From Thaumarchaeota archaeon CSP1-1 (GTDB lineage Archaea > Thermoproteota > Nitrososphaeria > Nitrososphaerales > Nitrosopumilaceae): a stretch of DNA of 64,000 nt. Numbering within the stretch: position 1 is the first letter of the stretch; every line of letters starts with the position of its first letter. A model generated the notes under the pieces. It ran no database searches and was not told where the DNA came from. It saw nothing but the letters and a program-made list of their open reading frames with translations. Shown here piece by piece: positions 25,030 to 34,916 of the stretch. Position numbers and translations under genes: made by a program. The stretch is from contig LDXL01000007.1 in NCBI GenBank assembly GCA_001443365.1, positions 1 through 64,000 of the forward strand, given 5' to 3'.

Positions 25030-25617
25030 TTATTCCTTTAATTCCTTGAGGGTATGTTCAAGATCCTCAATTTCGTCATTGAATAACTCAACCATCTCCT
25101 TCAGAAGAAGTTTTTGTTGTTCAGATTCTCTTTTTTCTGCATTTATTCTACTGGCAATTTTTTCAAGACTTGCTATTTTCTCATTCAACGTAGTAGTTAA
25201 GGTAAGCAAAAATGATTCATATTGTTTTAATTCTATGGATAGTGATGTATCTGTTGCCTTTAGTGATTCTTCATCACCACCCTCAATAAATTCAGTTAAT
25301 CGTCCTCGTAAAACTCGGAGCTTGGTTTCAGTTCCTGTAAGTTTTTCGAGATTTGTTGATATTTTTGGAGAAACGGAGGAATTCTTTTTATTTTCATAAT
25401 TTGATAGCTCCATCCTTGCAAGTTCCTCACTCATGTAACTTGTCATTTTTTTTACAAGAAGTCCTTGTTTTGTAGCCTCATTTTGTTGATGTCTTACTTC
25501 GTCTCTAATTTTTTCAAGATTATTGATCTCATCATTTAAGGATCTGGTAATTTTAAGTAGAAATTCAGTACTTTGAATTAAGTTTCTAATAGAGTATGAA
25601 CCAACAAGTTTAGTCAT
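25030..25617 (-). CDS. Coiled-coil protein of unknown function
   Basis: The 195 residues are almost all charged, helical heptads (LEKIRDEVRHQQNEATKQG; LNEKIASLEKIASRINAEK), with no membrane segment. Two halves resemble each other: an ESFLLT-or-EFLLKITRSLNDEI-like stretch followed by a Glu/Lys helix, so the protein may be an internal duplication. Function is unknown. Its upstream region has a GTTC-N5-GAAC palindrome (25671-25683). Confidence 0.6.
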   Translation of the reverse strand: MTKLVGSYSIRNLIQSTEFLLKITRSLNDEINNLEKIRDEVRHQQNEATKQGLLVKKMTSYMSEELARMELSNYENKKNSSVSPKISTNLEKLTGTETKLRVLRGRLTEFIEGGDEESLKATDTSLSIELKQYESFLLTLTTTLNEKIASLEKIASRINAEKRESEQQKLLLKEMVELFNDEIEDLEHTLKELKE

Positions 25618-25670
25618 TTAGGTAATTCTCCAGATGATTTTTGCCAAAAATACTACAAAACCTAATGTCT

Positions 25671-25683
25671 GTTCGGCATGAAC
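25671..25683. promoter_or_regulatory. GTTC-N5-GAAC palindrome upstream of the coiled-coil gene
   Basis: GTTC at 25671-25674 and GAAC at 25680-25683 are separated by five bases, 60 bases before the ATG at 25617. The core and position resemble the two shared elements at 2325 and 8341, but the flanks match only loosely. Eight fixed bases could occur by chance in this window. Confidence 0.25.
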
Positions 25684-25705
25684 GAACTTTGACTATTCAA
25701 GATTA

Positions 25706-26248
25706 TTATGGAAATTCGAAGGTAATCTCCTTTTCTCCCCCGGCTGTAATGGAGCTAAGATTGAAAGATGCTTCTCCTTTAATTTTCCATTGGGGAGCAT
25801 TATTGGTTAATGCATCCCAAAATTCTGGAAGGTTTCCAGTATTTTTGATTGTAATTGTTTCTCTAAGAATGGTCGGTTGTTCACTAAGTATAGTAAAGTA
25901 ATTTGAGCTATCCACCATTCCCATAGGCCGTTCTCCAATTTGGCTTGCTTTAACTTTGACGTTATTTTCATAGAGTTCATACTTGATCGTCTGAAGAATA
26001 ATTGCTTTGTAATTGGGATTGGTTACTTTGAACTGTACCTCAATTGTTGCAGCTTTCTCATTTACTTCCAAAATAGATATATCTTCTAATTCAATTTTAA
26101 GAGGTAATGCTTCTCTGGGAGCCTCAGATGAAGATACAATACTTCGACCAGAGACATCATCTATAATTGATGAACCTGAAAATCCAAATATTCCAATAAT
26201 TATTACAAATGCAGCAACTACTCCACCTACAATAATCTTAGGATTCAA
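25706..26248 (-). CDS. Membrane-anchored LEA14/WHy-type domain protein
   Basis: An N-terminal membrane helix (about residues 4-24, IIVGGVVAAFVIIIGIFGF) anchors a beta-rich domain outside. The domain has FKVTNPNYKAIILQTIKYEL, close to the water-stress (WHy/LEA14) fold in which a polar N-P pair precedes an aliphatic strand and a YEL strand. Similar proteins are at 51812-52291 and 58036-58491, so there are three paralogs in the window. No catalytic residues are seen. The gene is convergent with the neighbouring downstream region and divergent from the gene at 26323. Confidence 0.65.
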   Translation of the reverse strand: MNPKIIVGGVVAAFVIIIGIFGFSGSSIIDDVSGRSIVSSSEAPREALPLKIELEDISILEVNEKAATIEVQFKVTNPNYKAIILQTIKYELYENNVKVKASQIGERPMGMVDSSNYFTILSEQPTILRETITIKNTGNLPEFWDALTNNAPQWKIKGEASFNLSSITAGGEKEITFEFP

Positions 26249-26322
26249 TGAAAGGAGTTTACTTTTACATATCTTAAATGTTGAGACAAAAAATGCTTAT
26301 AGTGATAAAACAAAATTAAATT

Positions 26323-26673
26323 ATGCAGTATTTTCAAGCTGTAAAAATTGGCAAGGAAAGAGCAAGTAAAGCACAAATGATTCTATTTGATTTAGCTGGG
26401 TTTGCAATGTTAACATTAACTACGAAAAAAAAAGATGGAAAGTTTTTACCTGTTGGAGAAAAAGTGTACGTTGCAGTTATTCATACAGCTGATGGTTATG
26501 TAACAATTCTAGTAGATGAAGACGGATACACCAAAGCCCAATCAAAGGTATTAGAAAAAAATGAGGCAATGAAGATTTTTAAAAAAGCAAGAGACTCTGA
26601 TATTTTAGAATATGGTGGAAAGCAAATTGAAATTTGGACTGAAAGCTATCCTGTAGTTCAAAATGAAAGTTGA
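26323..26673 (+). CDS. Conserved-looking hypothetical protein
   Basis: The 116-residue protein starts MQYFQAVKIGKERASKAQMI and contains a hydrophobic-aromatic stretch (LFDLAGFAMLTLTT) and later strands with VYVAVIHTADGYVTILVDED. I do not recognise the family. It has no signal peptide. The promoter region has A/T-rich sequence but no clear TATA. It is divergent from the LEA-type gene and convergent with pyrH. Confidence 0.5.
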   Translation: MQYFQAVKIGKERASKAQMILFDLAGFAMLTLTTKKKDGKFLPVGEKVYVAVIHTADGYVTILVDEDGYTKAQSKVLEKNEAMKIFKKARDSDILEYGGKQIEIWTESYPVVQNES

Positions 26674-26681
26674 AAAAATTG

Positions 26682-27359
26682 TTAAGGTATTACTATTTCG
26701 GTTCCGACGGAGATACCTTTTATTGCTTTTTCTAGATTTTTAATATCTGCTTTTAGGACACGTGTTTTGATTTTTGAGCGCTCAATTACCTTTAATGCAA
26801 CAATGTCCATAAGGTCATAGCTACCAGCTATAGAATCTTCACGCACAAGTAAACTGCGAAGTTTCTTCAGCTCGATTCGTTTGAATTTTTTTGCTTTCTT
26901 GTTTTTGTTTGGATCAGAATCATAAATGCCATCCACATCTGTAGCATTCAAAAATTCTGAAGCTTTTATTTTTTCAGCAATTAAGGCTGCAGTTCCATTA
27001 GTACTTTGACCTGGATGTAATCCTCCTGCAATAACAATTAGACCACTATCAACTGCATGTCTAACCTCTTGAAGAGTAGTTGGTGGATGTGGATATGCCC
27101 TATTTTGTAGTGCATAAATTAGGAGTTTGGCATTTAGTCTGGAAACTTCTATTCCTAATTCATCCAATGTGGATTCATCAGCTCCAGAGGATCTTGCATG
27201 AGTAATGTAATGCCTAGCAATATTTCCTCCTCCAGCAACAATTACTGGCTGACATATTTTACTAATTTTTACGAGAAATGTAGAATAATCTTTTATTAAT
27301 TTTGTATTATTCATTTCAAAAACTTTACCAGATAGTTTTATTACAATTCTTTTTCTCAA
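26682..27359 (-). CDS. pyrH: UMP kinase
   Basis: The 225-residue archaeal-type UMP kinase phosphorylates UMP to UDP. Motifs are VIKLSGKVF at the N-terminus, [31 protein letters not shown] and [14 protein letters not shown], typical of the amino-acid kinase fold of PyrH. It is the last gene of the tmk-HD-pyrH unit and overlaps the upstream HD gene by 4 bases. Confidence 0.92.
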   Translation of the reverse strand: MRKRIVIKLSGKVFEMNNTKLIKDYSTFLVKISKICQPVIVAGGGNIARHYITHARSSGADESTLDELGIEVSRLNAKLLIYALQNRAYPHPPTTLQEVRHAVDSGLIVIAGGLHPGQSTNGTAALIAEKIKASEFLNATDVDGIYDSDPNKNKKAKKFKRIELKKLRSLLVREDSIAGSYDLMDIVALKVIERSKIKTRVLKADIKNLEKAIKGISVGTEIVIP

Positions 27360-28603
27360 GACCTTCGACCACCAAGGATTAATTTTGCAGCAATTTCAAC
27401 TTTTTTTCTATTTTTGCGAAGAGTATACACTCTTAGAATATTCATGAAACCTGACATTATTGAAACCAAGGGAATTTGAGATATTGGAATCTCCTTTGCT
27501 GAAACTTTGTTATTAGCTCTTGTTATCAAGATTAGTGATTTTGATTCCCTCTTTGAAGGGGATAGTGGTAAAGAAGGAGTAACTGAACTGTCTACAAAAA
27601 TTTCATTTTCATCAACTTTTGACTTTTTTGATAGTTCTTTTTTTAATTGAGATGTTTTCATTTTAGAAATGTGTTCGTTCGGAGTAAGCATTCTTTCAAA
27701 AACACATTTGAAAAGCTTACGGTTTTGATAGTCTGTAGCAATTTTCTGAGCACGCTTCAAATCTGATGTATGTGTTGGCAGTGAGACTAATTTTGCTAAC
27801 ATGTAATCATCAGTAAGTTCGATATAGTCATCTAAACTCATAGAAGAGAGACCTAATTCCTCGTAAGCCAAGCGCATTGATTCTAATAACATTACTTCAG
27901 CTGATCGAACTGTTTTATGAAAATAGACAGCTTTGAACATTTGATACCTTGAATGCATCATAGATTCAAAGGAGTATAGTGCTGATTTCTCAAGGGCGAG
28001 TTTTTTATGATATACGTCAAGAGATTGTGTTATTCTTTTATGATCAATTTTGGCATGTTCTGCTCCAGTAAAGTAACCATCCCGTAGTAAGTAATCCATG
28101 ATATCAGCACTTAATGCACCAGAAATTATTTCATTCATAAATTGAAGTTTGGAATCACCAAAGGCAAGTTTTGTTATGAATTTTTTATTAAAACCAGATT
28201 TTGAAATAAGATCACCAATTTCTGTTTTTAAAATTAGATCCCTACCTAATTGTTCATGTGAACTTTTCTTTTTTCGTTGTGCTACTTCTTCAAAAAGATG
28301 AGAGAATGGACCATGCCCTATATCGTGCAAAAGTGCTGCTAATCTAAGATTTTCAATATCGTCAGAATTAATTATTCCTTTTTCCTCTAATGCTTGAGCA
28401 GCTTGTCCTGTGATGTGCATTACCCCAAGTGAGTGCTCAAACCTTGTATGCTGAGCACCAGGATACGTCAGATATGCTCCGGAAAGTTGTCTAATTCTTC
28501 GTAATCGTTGAAAAATTGGATTATCAATTATCTTAATTTCTCCACCGTAAGCTCTTACAAAGTCATGAATAGGATCGATGATATCTAGATGTCTTCGTTT
28601 CAT
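27356..28603 (-). CDS. HD-domain phosphohydrolase (dGTPase/SAMHD1-like)
   Basis: The 415-residue protein has the HD superfamily metal site: [14 protein letters not shown], then [18 protein letters not shown], with a later D in the [11 protein letters not shown] segment. These are the conserved residues of dNTP triphosphohydrolase and SAMHD1-type enzymes, which break down dNTPs. It lies between tmk and pyrH with 4-base overlaps on both sides, so a role in nucleotide pool control is a fair inference. Substrate is not shown by sequence. Confidence 0.85.
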   Translation of the reverse strand: MKRRHLDIIDPIHDFVRAYGGEIKIIDNPIFQRLRRIRQLSGAYLTYPGAQHTRFEHSLGVMHITGQAAQALEEKGIINSDDIENLRLAALLHDIGHGPFSHLFEEVAQRKKKSSHEQLGRDLILKTEIGDLISKSGFNKKFITKLAFGDSKLQFMNEIISGALSADIMDYLLRDGYFTGAEHAKIDHKRITQSLDVYHKKLALEKSALYSFESMMHSRYQMFKAVYFHKTVRSAEVMLLESMRLAYEELGLSSMSLDDYIELTDDYMLAKLVSLPTHTSDLKRAQKIATDYQNRKLFKCVFERMLTPNEHISKMKTSQLKKELSKKSKVDENEIFVDSSVTPSLPLSPSKRESKSLILITRANNKVSAKEIPISQIPLVSIMSGFMNILRVYTLRKNRKKVEIAAKLILGGRRS

Positions 28604-29181
28604 GGCAGAAATTTATTTAAAAATATTTTCAGAATGGATTTATGAATCTCTTCTTTTGAGCGTGATGCATCAACTAATTTCCAATTTTTTTTCTTTGCTA
28701 TTACACGATAGGTTCTTGAAACTTTTTGTAAAAATTCTTTATTCTTCTCAAATTTATCCCTATTAGATTTTTTACGACGAAATGATTCTTTTGGGTGGAC
28801 ATCTAAAACTATTACAAGATCAGCTTTAGGAAGACCTGCATCTAGATGTTCTAACCACCTGGCATTCAATCCATTTATCAAGCCATAAATCAAATTTGAT
28901 TGGTAGTACCTATTCATGATTAGAAAAGAATTTTTTGAGATGGCTTTTTGTATTTCATTTACTTTTTCCCATCTATTTGCAGCTAATAGACAATGAATTA
29001 CCTGTGGTGGAAATTTACGTTTACCATGTAGATATCGCTCAATTTCTTTACCGATAGGGGTAGAGTAATCAGGAAAGCTAAAGAGTTTGGTTTTTAGTTT
29101 TCTTGCTTTCAATGCTTTTACCAAAAGCTCTGATTGAGTTTTTTTTCCTGCCTGATCTCCCCCTTCAATAACAATAATCAT
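28600..29181 (-). CDS. tmk: Thymidylate kinase
   Basis: The 193-residue protein converts dTMP to dTDP. It opens with a P-loop, VIEGGDQAGKKTQS, in which the usual glycine before the Ala-Gly-Lys is absent in favour of a QAGKKT form. The FSFPDYSTPIGKEIERYL segment and the LIMNRYYQSNL nucleotide-monophosphate site follow. It is the first gene of a unit with the HD phosphohydrolase and pyrH, with a 4-base overlap. The unit makes and removes nucleotides. Confidence 0.88.
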   Translation of the reverse strand: MIIVIEGGDQAGKKTQSELLVKALKARKLKTKLFSFPDYSTPIGKEIERYLHGKRKFPPQVIHCLLAANRWEKVNEIQKAISKNSFLIMNRYYQSNLIYGLINGLNARWLEHLDAGLPKADLVIVLDVHPKESFRRKKSNRDKFEKNKEFLQKVSRTYRVIAKKKNWKLVDASRSKEEIHKSILKIFLNKFLP

Positions 29182-29225
29182 TAGTTGTAATCATGTAAAT
29201 TTGAGCAATTAAAAATCTATCAAAA

Positions 29226-29233
29226 TTTATAAC
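29226..29233 (+). promoter_or_regulatory. TATA box of the Hsp20 gene
   Basis: TTTATAAC is centred about 26 bases before the ATG at 29256, in the expected place for a leaderless transcript. Confidence 0.5.
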
Positions 29234-29255
29234 CACACCTACCCTAATTGAGAAA

Positions 29256-29648
29256 ATGGGTCTTGCAAGACATATGGCAAAAGAAGTTATGCGAGAAATT
29301 GGTAACAAATCACGAGAATTTTATGAATTTGTTCTTCCCCCAGTTGATATGCATCTGGAAAATAATAATCTAGTCATTACGGTAGATATTCCAGGTTTTA
29401 ACAAAGATGATATTAAATTAACAATTCATGGAAATATTCTATCCATTAAAGCAGAAAAAAAAGTTAACACTAACAGTAAAGATGAAATTATTTGTAATCA
29501 AAGACCAAACATTATAGATAAAAAAATTCGATTACCAATTAAGATAAAAGAAGGAGAAGAAAAAGTAAATTCTGCTAAATATGCAGATGGTGTACTTACA
29601 ATTAAAATTCCTACTTCAACAACAGGTAAACCAATTTCAATAGAGTAA
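29256..29648 (+). CDS. hsp20: Small heat-shock protein (Hsp20/alpha-crystallin)
   Basis: The 130-residue chaperone has an alpha-crystallin domain from about residue 27: PPVDMHLENNNLVITVDIPG, then the AKYADGVLTIKIP block that carries the A-x-x-x-GVL signature. It should hold unfolding proteins as oligomers. The N-terminal region is short and basic. It has its own TATA box, divergent from the nucleotide operon. Confidence 0.93.
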   Translation: MGLARHMAKEVMREIGNKSREFYEFVLPPVDMHLENNNLVITVDIPGFNKDDIKLTIHGNILSIKAEKKVNTNSKDEIICNQRPNIIDKKIRLPIKIKEGEEKVNSAKYADGVLTIKIPTSTTGKPISIE

Positions 29649-31214
29649 CTAACTTTTTCTAAATATAGTAAAAATTCCCATTATAATTAATGCTCCAACC
29701 ATGCCAATTATTCCTAATACATCATTAGAAGAATAAAGAAATGCAGAACCAACAAAAATTGCTGAAGATAGAATACTTCCTGAAAGCAAAGCATTTGATT
29801 TAGGTTTTGAGTTTAAGAGTTGAAGAGATCTATTTTCATCAATGAATTTTTTTAATTCAGGTGCAATTGATATAGTGGCATCAATTGATTTTGCAAATCT
29901 TTGAAATGAATACTTTAGTTCTTCAATGTATGCATCTTTAATTAGATTTTCTTCTTCCAGTATTTTTTTTAAAACGTTCACAAACTTAAAATCAACTTTG
30001 TGAGTTTTGTAAATTCCTTCAATAATGGAGGTCATTCTCATGTATAGAGCAAGATTTTTTGGAAGTATGAATGGAAACCGACTCATTGTTTTGTTTGCAA
30101 TCTCTAACAAAGCTTTGACTTCCATTTCACTGGGTTTTCTTCCATGCATTCCCCTTATTGCCATCTCGATTGCTCTCTCTATTACTGAACGATTGAATTC
30201 TGGCATTAACATTCCAAGATCATTCATTGCGTTTACTGTCCTAGGAGGATCTTTTTCGATTAAGGCCAGATACAATCTAATCAACCGCAATCGGGTTTCA
30301 TTGTCTAACCTACCTACCATTCCATAGTCATAGAGAATCAGAGAGCCATCATCTGATACAGAAATATTGCCAGGATGGGGATCCGCATGAAATATTGAAT
30401 GGCGAAGCAACATGGTGAAAAAAACCTTATGGACATCAATTACTAGCTTTTGCCGGTCAATTCCCTTTGCATCTAAAGCCTCAACATTTGTTATTTTAAT
30501 TCCAGGAACATATTCCATGGTAAGAACACTTTTTGAAGAATGATCGTCATATACTGAAGGAACTATAACGTTATCATAGTGGGCAATGTTTTCTTTGATT
30601 TTTTTTAGATTTGAAGATTCTAGGGTGTAATCCATCTCTTCATGTATTGTCTCAATAAATTGTGCTAGCATCCCACTAGCAGAAAATCTTAGATTAGGAT
30701 CGACAAATTTAAGCGCAATTGGAAGAATTTTTTTTAAAACTTTTAGATCTTCTTCAACCATTTTTTCTATTCCTGGCCGCTTTACTTTTATAACTACTGC
30801 TTGTCCATTTATCTTAGCATGGTAAACTTGACCTAAAGACGCGCCAGATAATGCATTTTCTTCTATTGAATCAAATTTTTGGTTAATTGGTCCTAATTCT
30901 TTTTCAATAATTGGTTTTACCTTTTCAAAAGGTGCTGCAGGAACATCATCTTGGAGCTTCGCAAGCTCTTCCAAGTAAGGTTGGGGCAATATGTCAGCCC
31001 TTGATGATAACCATTGACCAAGCTTAATGTACACAGGACCTAATGAAATGAAAGTGTTAAGGATTCGTTTGGCATTTTTTCTGTATTTTTCTACATCAAC
31101 ATTTTTTCCTTCTGTCTTCACCCATTCCCTTCTATCTTTTCGTAGGGCAAGAATTATTGGTAAAAGTTTGAAGAATACACTAATAATTCGTAAAGTAGAC
31201 AAATAACAATTCAC
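29649..31214 (-). CDS. ABC1/UbiB-family protein kinase-like protein
   Basis: The 521-residue protein has the ABC1 kinase features: VVIKVKRPGIEKMVEEDL (ATP-binding lysine), VLTMEYVPGIKIT, HSIFHADPHPGNI (catalytic loop) and LYDYGMVGRL. Two C-terminal membrane helices follow. Relatives act on quinone or isoprenoid metabolism in the membrane; a thaumarchaeal substrate is not known to me. It starts at GTG that directly abuts the stop of the upstream gene, so translation is coupled; a later start is possible. Confidence 0.85.
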   Translation of the reverse strand: MNCYLSTLRIISVFFKLLPIILALRKDRREWVKTEGKNVDVEKYRKNAKRILNTFISLGPVYIKLGQWLSSRADILPQPYLEELAKLQDDVPAAPFEKVKPIIEKELGPINQKFDSIEENALSGASLGQVYHAKINGQAVVIKVKRPGIEKMVEEDLKVLKKILPIALKFVDPNLRFSASGMLAQFIETIHEEMDYTLESSNLKKIKENIAHYDNVIVPSVYDDHSSKSVLTMEYVPGIKITNVEALDAKGIDRQKLVIDVHKVFFTMLLRHSIFHADPHPGNISVSDDGSLILYDYGMVGRLDNETRLRLIRLYLALIEKDPPRTVNAMNDLGMLMPEFNRSVIERAIEMAIRGMHGRKPSEMEVKALLEIANKTMSRFPFILPKNLALYMRMTSIIEGIYKTHKVDFKFVNVLKKILEEENLIKDAYIEELKYSFQRFAKSIDATISIAPELKKFIDENRSLQLLNSKPKSNALLSGSILSSAIFVGSAFLYSSNDVLGIIGMVGALIIMGIFTIFRKS

Positions 31215-31613
31215 CTATTGTTTTTTAATTCGTTTAGAAATAGAGTAACCTAGATAACCAAATATTAAGGATGCAATTAATCCTGAAATTGTAGAAGATT
31301 GTTTTACAAAAATTGAATTTTTTTGATTTTTGTAAATGTATGATGCGACTTTTCCACCTCCTATAGCTGCAGAAGCTAATCCAATCAATATTTCAGGTGA
31401 ATCTAAAACTAAATGTCCTAAAAGATTTTCTCGAGGATCAACTTTATCCATGTGAACTAGAAATTTGTCATCGTATTCTCGTATGTGTAAATTTCCATAT
31501 CGATATTGTTTTTTTGCACCATTTTTTTGCCCAAGAGAGGTTTCTTCTGCCTTTTCTAACATAAAGGAACCTAATTCCTTTGGAATTTCAATTTCCTCCC
31601 ATACCATAAACAC
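31215..31613 (-). CDS. Small membrane protein upstream of the ABC1 kinase
   Basis: The 132-residue protein has a soluble N-terminal part (about 1-70, rich in Glu and Lys with IPKELGSFMLEKAEETSLG) and two C-terminal hydrophobic segments (LIGLASAAIGGGKVASYIY and ISGLIASLIFGYLGYSI) ending in a basic tail. I do not recognise it. It sits directly before the ABC1 kinase, on the same transcript. Confidence 0.55.
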   Translation of the reverse strand: MFMVWEEIEIPKELGSFMLEKAEETSLGQKNGAKKQYRYGNLHIREYDDKFLVHMDKVDPRENLLGHLVLDSPEILIGLASAAIGGGKVASYIYKNQKNSIFVKQSSTISGLIASLIFGYLGYSISKRIKKQ

Positions 31614-31674
31614 AAATTTCTTGTATTGAATATATTCTTTCTATAATTTTAAGTGGTAAAAAATCTAATTTTAG

Positions 31675-32994
31675 TTAACTAGTCTTACCAGATGCTTTTT
31701 TTCTCTTTTTAATTTGAGAAAATGAGACTCCGCCAATTATTGCAATAACACCTAAAATAATGTATTGAGAATACTCCGTTAAATCAAAGCCAGATTGTTG
31801 AGTATTTTCTGTCACATCTGGAATGAGAACTGTAGTATCATATGTTTCAAAAATTTCATCTCGTAAGGAATCTTTGTATCTTAAAGTGATTCGTATTTCA
31901 TGTTCACCATATTTTGGTTCACCTTCAAATTCAATTGGTATGTTAAATGGTACAGGAGAATCAATCTCAATCTCATCTATGTATTGAGTAGATTTTTTTA
32001 TGTTAGAGTTACCTAGAGGTTCCAGTGTAACAAAACCAAACAATGCATCCTCATTTCCTTCATTGATGATTTCACCAATTACTGTTGGTTTTCCAGATAA
32101 ATCAATAATTCCAACATCATAAATTGTGGTGTCAATTAATCCTTTAACGTAAAAATCTACAATTCGTGATATTGTAAGTTGTTCACCATGTGCGTTAAAA
32201 TATGTAATTTCCATTGGAGCACGTAGCGTTTGAGCACTCAGAGTTCCTGGAACGTACACATCAAATTCAAGATATTTTGATTTACCTGGATCGATTTGTC
32301 CAACATCCCAATCACTATCAAGAATTACAACATTTTCTACATTAGTTACTGATTGTGAAGTTGATGAGATTGTTTCTTGTGTATTTTGTAATTGAATACC
32401 AACTCCCGAAATGGGTGCAGTACCATCGTTTGATATTTCAATTACTACATGATTCTTTTTGAGAGATGTAAGAAAAGGCTCCAAGGCTCGCATATTGATA
32501 ATACTGTCACCAGTTACTTTGAAATTAAAATCAAAAAATGTATTTCTTGCTCCTGATTCTCGAAGTCTAGAATAATCGATCATGGCAGAAGCAGGATATT
32601 GTTTAATTTCAGCTTGGTCACTAATATCAACAAAGAAGGTTAATTTGAAAACTTCACCAGCTAGTGCTGTTGAATCAAAATCAGCCTCAATTAATGAACC
32701 AGAACCAGCGGTAGGAGAAAAGCCAAAAGGTAGGGATAGTTGTCCCTTTATTCCAGTAATATCTTGAGTACCAACATTTGCCATCACAATTGTAAAAGGT
32801 ACATTTTTGTCACCTGGATTTACCTCAAGCTTTTCATCTGTTGTTCCAAAAAATGCATCAAGGTACTTTACGTCACCAAATTTTCTTTCAAATGGTGAAT
32901 CACCAGAACTAACCTGTGCAGTGGCGTTTTCATACATAATTGGTCCTATGATAAAAATTACAGCTAAAACAAAAATGGAAAATTGTAACTTCAT
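31675..32994 (-). CDS. Exported CARDB-like protein of the ABC exporter unit
   Basis: The 439-residue protein has a signal peptide (ending MYENATAQ), a long beta-rich exported region with repeated CARDB/NEW3-type strands, and a C-terminal membrane helix (about 411-430, YIILGVIAIIGGVSF) with a Lys-rich tail. Its start overlaps the stop of the ABC ATPase gene by 4 bases, so all three genes form one unit. It may act as an extracytoplasmic partner of the transporter. Function is inferred from context only. Confidence 0.7.
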   Translation of the reverse strand: MKLQFSIFVLAVIFIIGPIMYENATAQVSSGDSPFERKFGDVKYLDAFFGTTDEKLEVNPGDKNVPFTIVMANVGTQDITGIKGQLSLPFGFSPTAGSGSLIEADFDSTALAGEVFKLTFFVDISDQAEIKQYPASAMIDYSRLRESGARNTFFDFNFKVTGDSIINMRALEPFLTSLKKNHVVIEISNDGTAPISGVGIQLQNTQETISSTSQSVTNVENVVILDSDWDVGQIDPGKSKYLEFDVYVPGTLSAQTLRAPMEITYFNAHGEQLTISRIVDFYVKGLIDTTIYDVGIIDLSGKPTVIGEIINEGNEDALFGFVTLEPLGNSNIKKSTQYIDEIEIDSPVPFNIPIEFEGEPKYGEHEIRITLRYKDSLRDEIFETYDTTVLIPDVTENTQQSGFDLTEYSQYIILGVIAIIGGVSFSQIKKRKKASGKTS

Positions 32995-33698
32995 GCTACC
33001 GCTTCCAACCTCGTAGATTCTTGTCCTTCAAATGCTCTACCGTCTTTGATTGTAATTACTCGATCTACGTCTCCGAATTGATGTCTGTCATGGGTTACTA
33101 CAATGAATGTTTGTCCTAATTTTTTGGCCATTGACTTCATAAGTTGAACGATTTTCTGGGCTGAAACAGAATCCAAATTACCAGTAGGTTCATCTGCAAG
33201 AACAATCGTAGGATGATTAACTAGTCCCCTCGCAATAGCTGCACGTTGAGCTTGCCCACCAGATATTTTATTGGCCTGTTTATACATCTGATCTTCAAGT
33301 CCCACTATCTTTAACAATTCTTTAGCATCTTTTGATGCAGAAGCATTTGTTCCTTGGATTTGTCTTGGTAACATTACATTTTCGAGAACAGTTAAATCTG
33401 CTAATAGATTGAAGAATTGAAAAATAAATCCAAGTTTATGATTTCTAAAAGATGAGATCTTACCATCATTAAGAGTAGTAGTGTTAGTGCCATCAATGAG
33501 GATCTTTCCACTAGTTGGTCTATCCAAGAGTCCAATCATGTTCAATAAAGTAGATTTACCAGAACCTGAACTTCCTACAATTAAGAGAAATTCTCCTTTG
33601 TTAACTGTAATAGAAACATCTTGTAGAGCATGAACTTTAGTATCACCCTCTCCGTAAACCTTGTTGAGATTATACATTTCAAGAACCTTATCAGACAT
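32991..33698 (-). CDS. ABC transporter ATP-binding protein (MacB/LolD type)
   Basis: The 235-residue ATPase has Walker A GSSGSGKSTLLN, the Q-loop FIFQFFNLL, the signature KISGGQAQRAAIARGL and Walker B ADEPTGNLD. This set, especially GSSGSGKST and FQFFNL, is typical of the MacB/LolD-type exporters. It overlaps the permease gene by 8 bases. Confidence 0.93.
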   Translation of the reverse strand: MSDKVLEMYNLNKVYGEGDTKVHALQDVSITVNKGEFLLIVGSSGSGKSTLLNMIGLLDRPTSGKILIDGTNTTTLNDGKISSFRNHKLGFIFQFFNLLADLTVLENVMLPRQIQGTNASASKDAKELLKIVGLEDQMYKQANKISGGQAQRAAIARGLVNHPTIVLADEPTGNLDSVSAQKIVQLMKSMAKKLGQTFIVVTHDRHQFGDVDRVITIKDGRAFEGQESTRLEAVA

Positions 33699-34878
33699 TT
33701 CTCATAGCCTCCACAGGGAGTAGCTTTGTTGCACGATAGGAAGGATACAATGATGCAATAATTGCGAGACTAAATGAAATTAAGGCAGTTTGAATGACCT
33801 TATCCCATTGGATACTGACTTCTAAAGGAAGGCTGTTATTAAATGACATTTTGGTCTCCTTTGCATAAATGGTATATCCCAATCCAGCAGCTGTTCCAAC
33901 AGTTGCACCAATTGCACCAATTATAATTCCTTGAAACAGGAATATGATCAAGATATCTCTTCTTTTTGCACCAATCGCACGCATAATACCAATTTCTTTT
34001 GTCTTACCATTTACTAACATCATTTGAATAGTAACAATTGCAAAGGCTGAAGACATCATTCCAAAGTATCCTATCATATTTATCATAGCAATTCCAGATC
34101 TGAAACCAGCTAATTGTTCTTCAGCAGCTTCCTCTATTGTTTCAGCAATGAAATCTTCATTTGGAAAAGTTCTCAAGAAGAGATCCTTGACTTCTGTTGC
34201 TTTAGTTGGATCATTTAGCTTAACCATTATTGAGCCAGTATATCCATCTCTGTCCATTAAATCACGTAAAGTATCAATGTGTACGACTACACTGTAATCA
34301 AATCCTTGACCACCAGGAGATTTTGCTATCCCTGTAACAATAAACCTCTTTAGCTGTTCCTGACCATATCTATCAACAATCTTTAGCTTTACACTATCTC
34401 CAACCTTGGCTCCTCCTAGATCTTGTGCAACATTAGAACCTAGAACTATAGAATTTCTTGAATAGACAAATTGGCCTTCAGCTATTGTGTTATGCACTGT
34501 AGAAGCTCTAATATCTCGTAATGGATCAACGCCTACAATTGGAACTCTTGTTTCCTCAATTCTTTCACCAAATTTTGTGATATTAATTGAAGCAGTACTA
34601 GACAGCCTCGGAGTAGCGGCTTCCACATAAGGAATCCTCTCAAACCAATTAACTAATGACTGGTCTGATTTGTCGATATAGTCTTCCTCATCTGTAATCT
34701 GGAGGTTTCCGAATCTATAGTCAGTTAAATCACGAACAATTGCATCAAACAATCCCTGAAATATTACAAAGTTTACATGAATTACTAAAATTCCAATTGT
34801 AACAGCTAATACTGCACCTACTAGACTTCCTCGCTTATTGAATAGCATTCTTTTTGCAAGTTGTAATCGATAATCCAA
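33691..34878 (-). CDS. ABC transporter permease (MacB/FtsX type)
   Basis: The 395-residue protein has an N-terminal membrane helix, a large exported domain (about 40-250) and three C-terminal membrane helices, the FtsX/MacB layout. The block GIMRAIGAKRRDILIIFLFQ is the classic FtsX cytosolic loop. It starts at a TTG with a TATA-like TTAAATAT about 26 bases upstream. With the ATPase and the exported protein it forms a MacB-like exporter, divergent from an Lrp-type regulator. Confidence 0.88.
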   Translation of the reverse strand: MDYRLQLAKRMLFNKRGSLVGAVLAVTIGILVIHVNFVIFQGLFDAIVRDLTDYRFGNLQITDEEDYIDKSDQSLVNWFERIPYVEAATPRLSSTASINITKFGERIEETRVPIVGVDPLRDIRASTVHNTIAEGQFVYSRNSIVLGSNVAQDLGGAKVGDSVKLKIVDRYGQEQLKRFIVTGIAKSPGGQGFDYSVVVHIDTLRDLMDRDGYTGSIMVKLNDPTKATEVKDLFLRTFPNEDFIAETIEEAAEEQLAGFRSGIAMINMIGYFGMMSSAFAIVTIQMMLVNGKTKEIGIMRAIGAKRRDILIIFLFQGIIIGAIGATVGTAAGLGYTIYAKETKMSFNNSLPLEVSIQWDKVIQTALISFSLAIIASLYPSYRATKLLPVEAMRNV

Positions 34879-34916
34879 CCATATTTAATAAAAAGGTCTG
34901 ATATTTAATGTATATG

